Assembly: GCA_016720805.1 (NCBI GenBank)
Contig: JADKJZ010000015.1
Span: 138,956-202,955 of the forward strand
Origin: Gemmatimonadota bacterium
Lineage (GTDB): Bacteria > Gemmatimonadota > Gemmatimonadetes > Gemmatimonadales > GWC2-71-9
Reading direction: 5' to 3'
Length of the DNA stretch: 64,000 nt
Both the position numbers and the translations under genes were made by a program. A model generated the notes under the pieces. The model saw nothing but the letters and a program-made list of their open reading frames with translations. It was not told the DNA's origin and did no database searches. Below, piece by piece: positions 63,613-64,000 of this stretch. Each line of letters begins with the position of its first letter. Positions within the stretch are counted from its first letter, which is position 1.

Positions 63613-64000
63613 ATGTGCAAGGGCCATACGCCAATCGTCGTCGCAATCCTCCTCCTCGGCGGGGCGTTTACCGCCGCCGCCCAGCAGTCTCCTCTCCCGG
63701 CATCCGTCGACAGCGGCAAGATGGTGCGGATGTACACCGCGACGACGATGATCCGCGGGCGGCTGCTCGCCTCTGTGCCAGCAAGAACAACTCCGGCCTT
63801 TACTACTGCCGTTTCCCCGGAGGCCGTGCCTCGGAATCAGACTCGGCCGCCATGCTCCCCGATTCGGTCCGGCGAGCTGCGGCGGCTCGACGTCTCGACC
63901 GGCTCGCATTAGCGCCGCGGCGGGCTGATCGGTGGCGTCATCAGCGCGCCCGCGATGCGGCGTCGCCGCGGCCGCGTTTGCGGTCAGCATGTGCGATACC
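63613..64000 (+). pseudogene. Secreted hypothetical protein, broken frame, runs to window edge
   Basis: ATG 63613 (GGAGCCCGGC before it) begins a signal peptide ending in FTAAAQQ, then MVRMYTATTMIRGRLLA, a pattern common in exported proteins with a C-terminal glycine-zipper helix. A more protein-like middle (NNSGLYYCRFPGGRASESDS) is one base out of frame, LRRLDVSTGSH returns to the first frame, and TAG at about 63910 cuts off a continuing RRGGLIGGVISAP. Two indels and a stop thus interrupt it. The true end is beyond the window. Confidence 0.45.

Overview
The window is 64 kb of GC-rich DNA from the chromosome of a diderm (LPS-bearing) bacterium. Its gene content best fits Gemmatimonadota: a der-plsY-gpsA-MerR-surE-pcm-DedA run, a complete Kdo and Lpt set, and many secreted beta-propellers, S9, M20 and Met-zincin peptidases and TonB receptors. 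That assignment is an inference from gene content; no rRNA is present. Genes are densely packed, neighbours commonly overlap by 1-14 bases (ATGA, TTGA, GTGA, TGATG), and GTG and TTG starts are frequent.

Layout. 1-6264 (+): a tightly coupled housekeeping operon (DUF512 radical-SAM protein, Der, PlsY, GpsA, MerR-type regulator, SurE, Pcm, DedA). 6320-13915 (+): a secreted hydrolase, tRNA-Arg(CCT), a DUF305 lipoprotein with a broken frame, an LVIVD propeller lipoprotein, a CopD-like membrane protein and a large S9 peptidase. 13997-18327 (-): an ECF sigma/anti-sigma pair, then an unusual ORF joining a CDP-alcohol phosphatidyltransferase to a secreted Met-zincin. 18487-32063: a TPR protein, several propeller lipoproteins, a cyclophilin/M20 peptidase/TonB-receptor operon, an MHS-type transporter and a second TonB receptor. 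32064-32522 is the only gap over 300 bases and holds an AT-rich island and a hairpin.

32523-48711 (-) is one long operon of 16 genes read from kdsB to a DUF2007 gene. It carries all four Kdo-making enzymes (KdsB, KdsA, KdsC, KdsD), PyrG, which makes the CTP that KdsB uses, LptC, LptA and LptB, RpoN, and then a glycan/lipid-carrier set (two GT2s, a GT4, a flippase-like protein, a YfhO-like protein) and dapF. A good sigma-70 promoter lies only 5 bases before the kdsB start codon, which predicts a leaderless transcript; the same geometry is seen at three other genes.

48797-58313 holds trpG/pabA, a DUF1801 protein, a second ECF sigma module with a periplasmic helical protein and a propeller, a secreted HEAFH protein, a PAS/zinc-cysteine protein and a GT39-like mannosyltransferase with TPRs. 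58326-64000 holds small enzymes, SRPBCC proteins and an ArsR/SRPBCC operon whose promoter is flanked by a duplicated 10-bp motif.

At least ten genes, several of them highly conserved (kdsA, a GT2, a cyclophilin), are broken by single-base shifts, mostly in short G/C or A/T runs, with a dense cluster after 59.8 kb. This looks more like uncorrected sequencing indels than true decay. One case, a (CG)n tract in the DUF305 gene, could instead be a phase-variable repeat.
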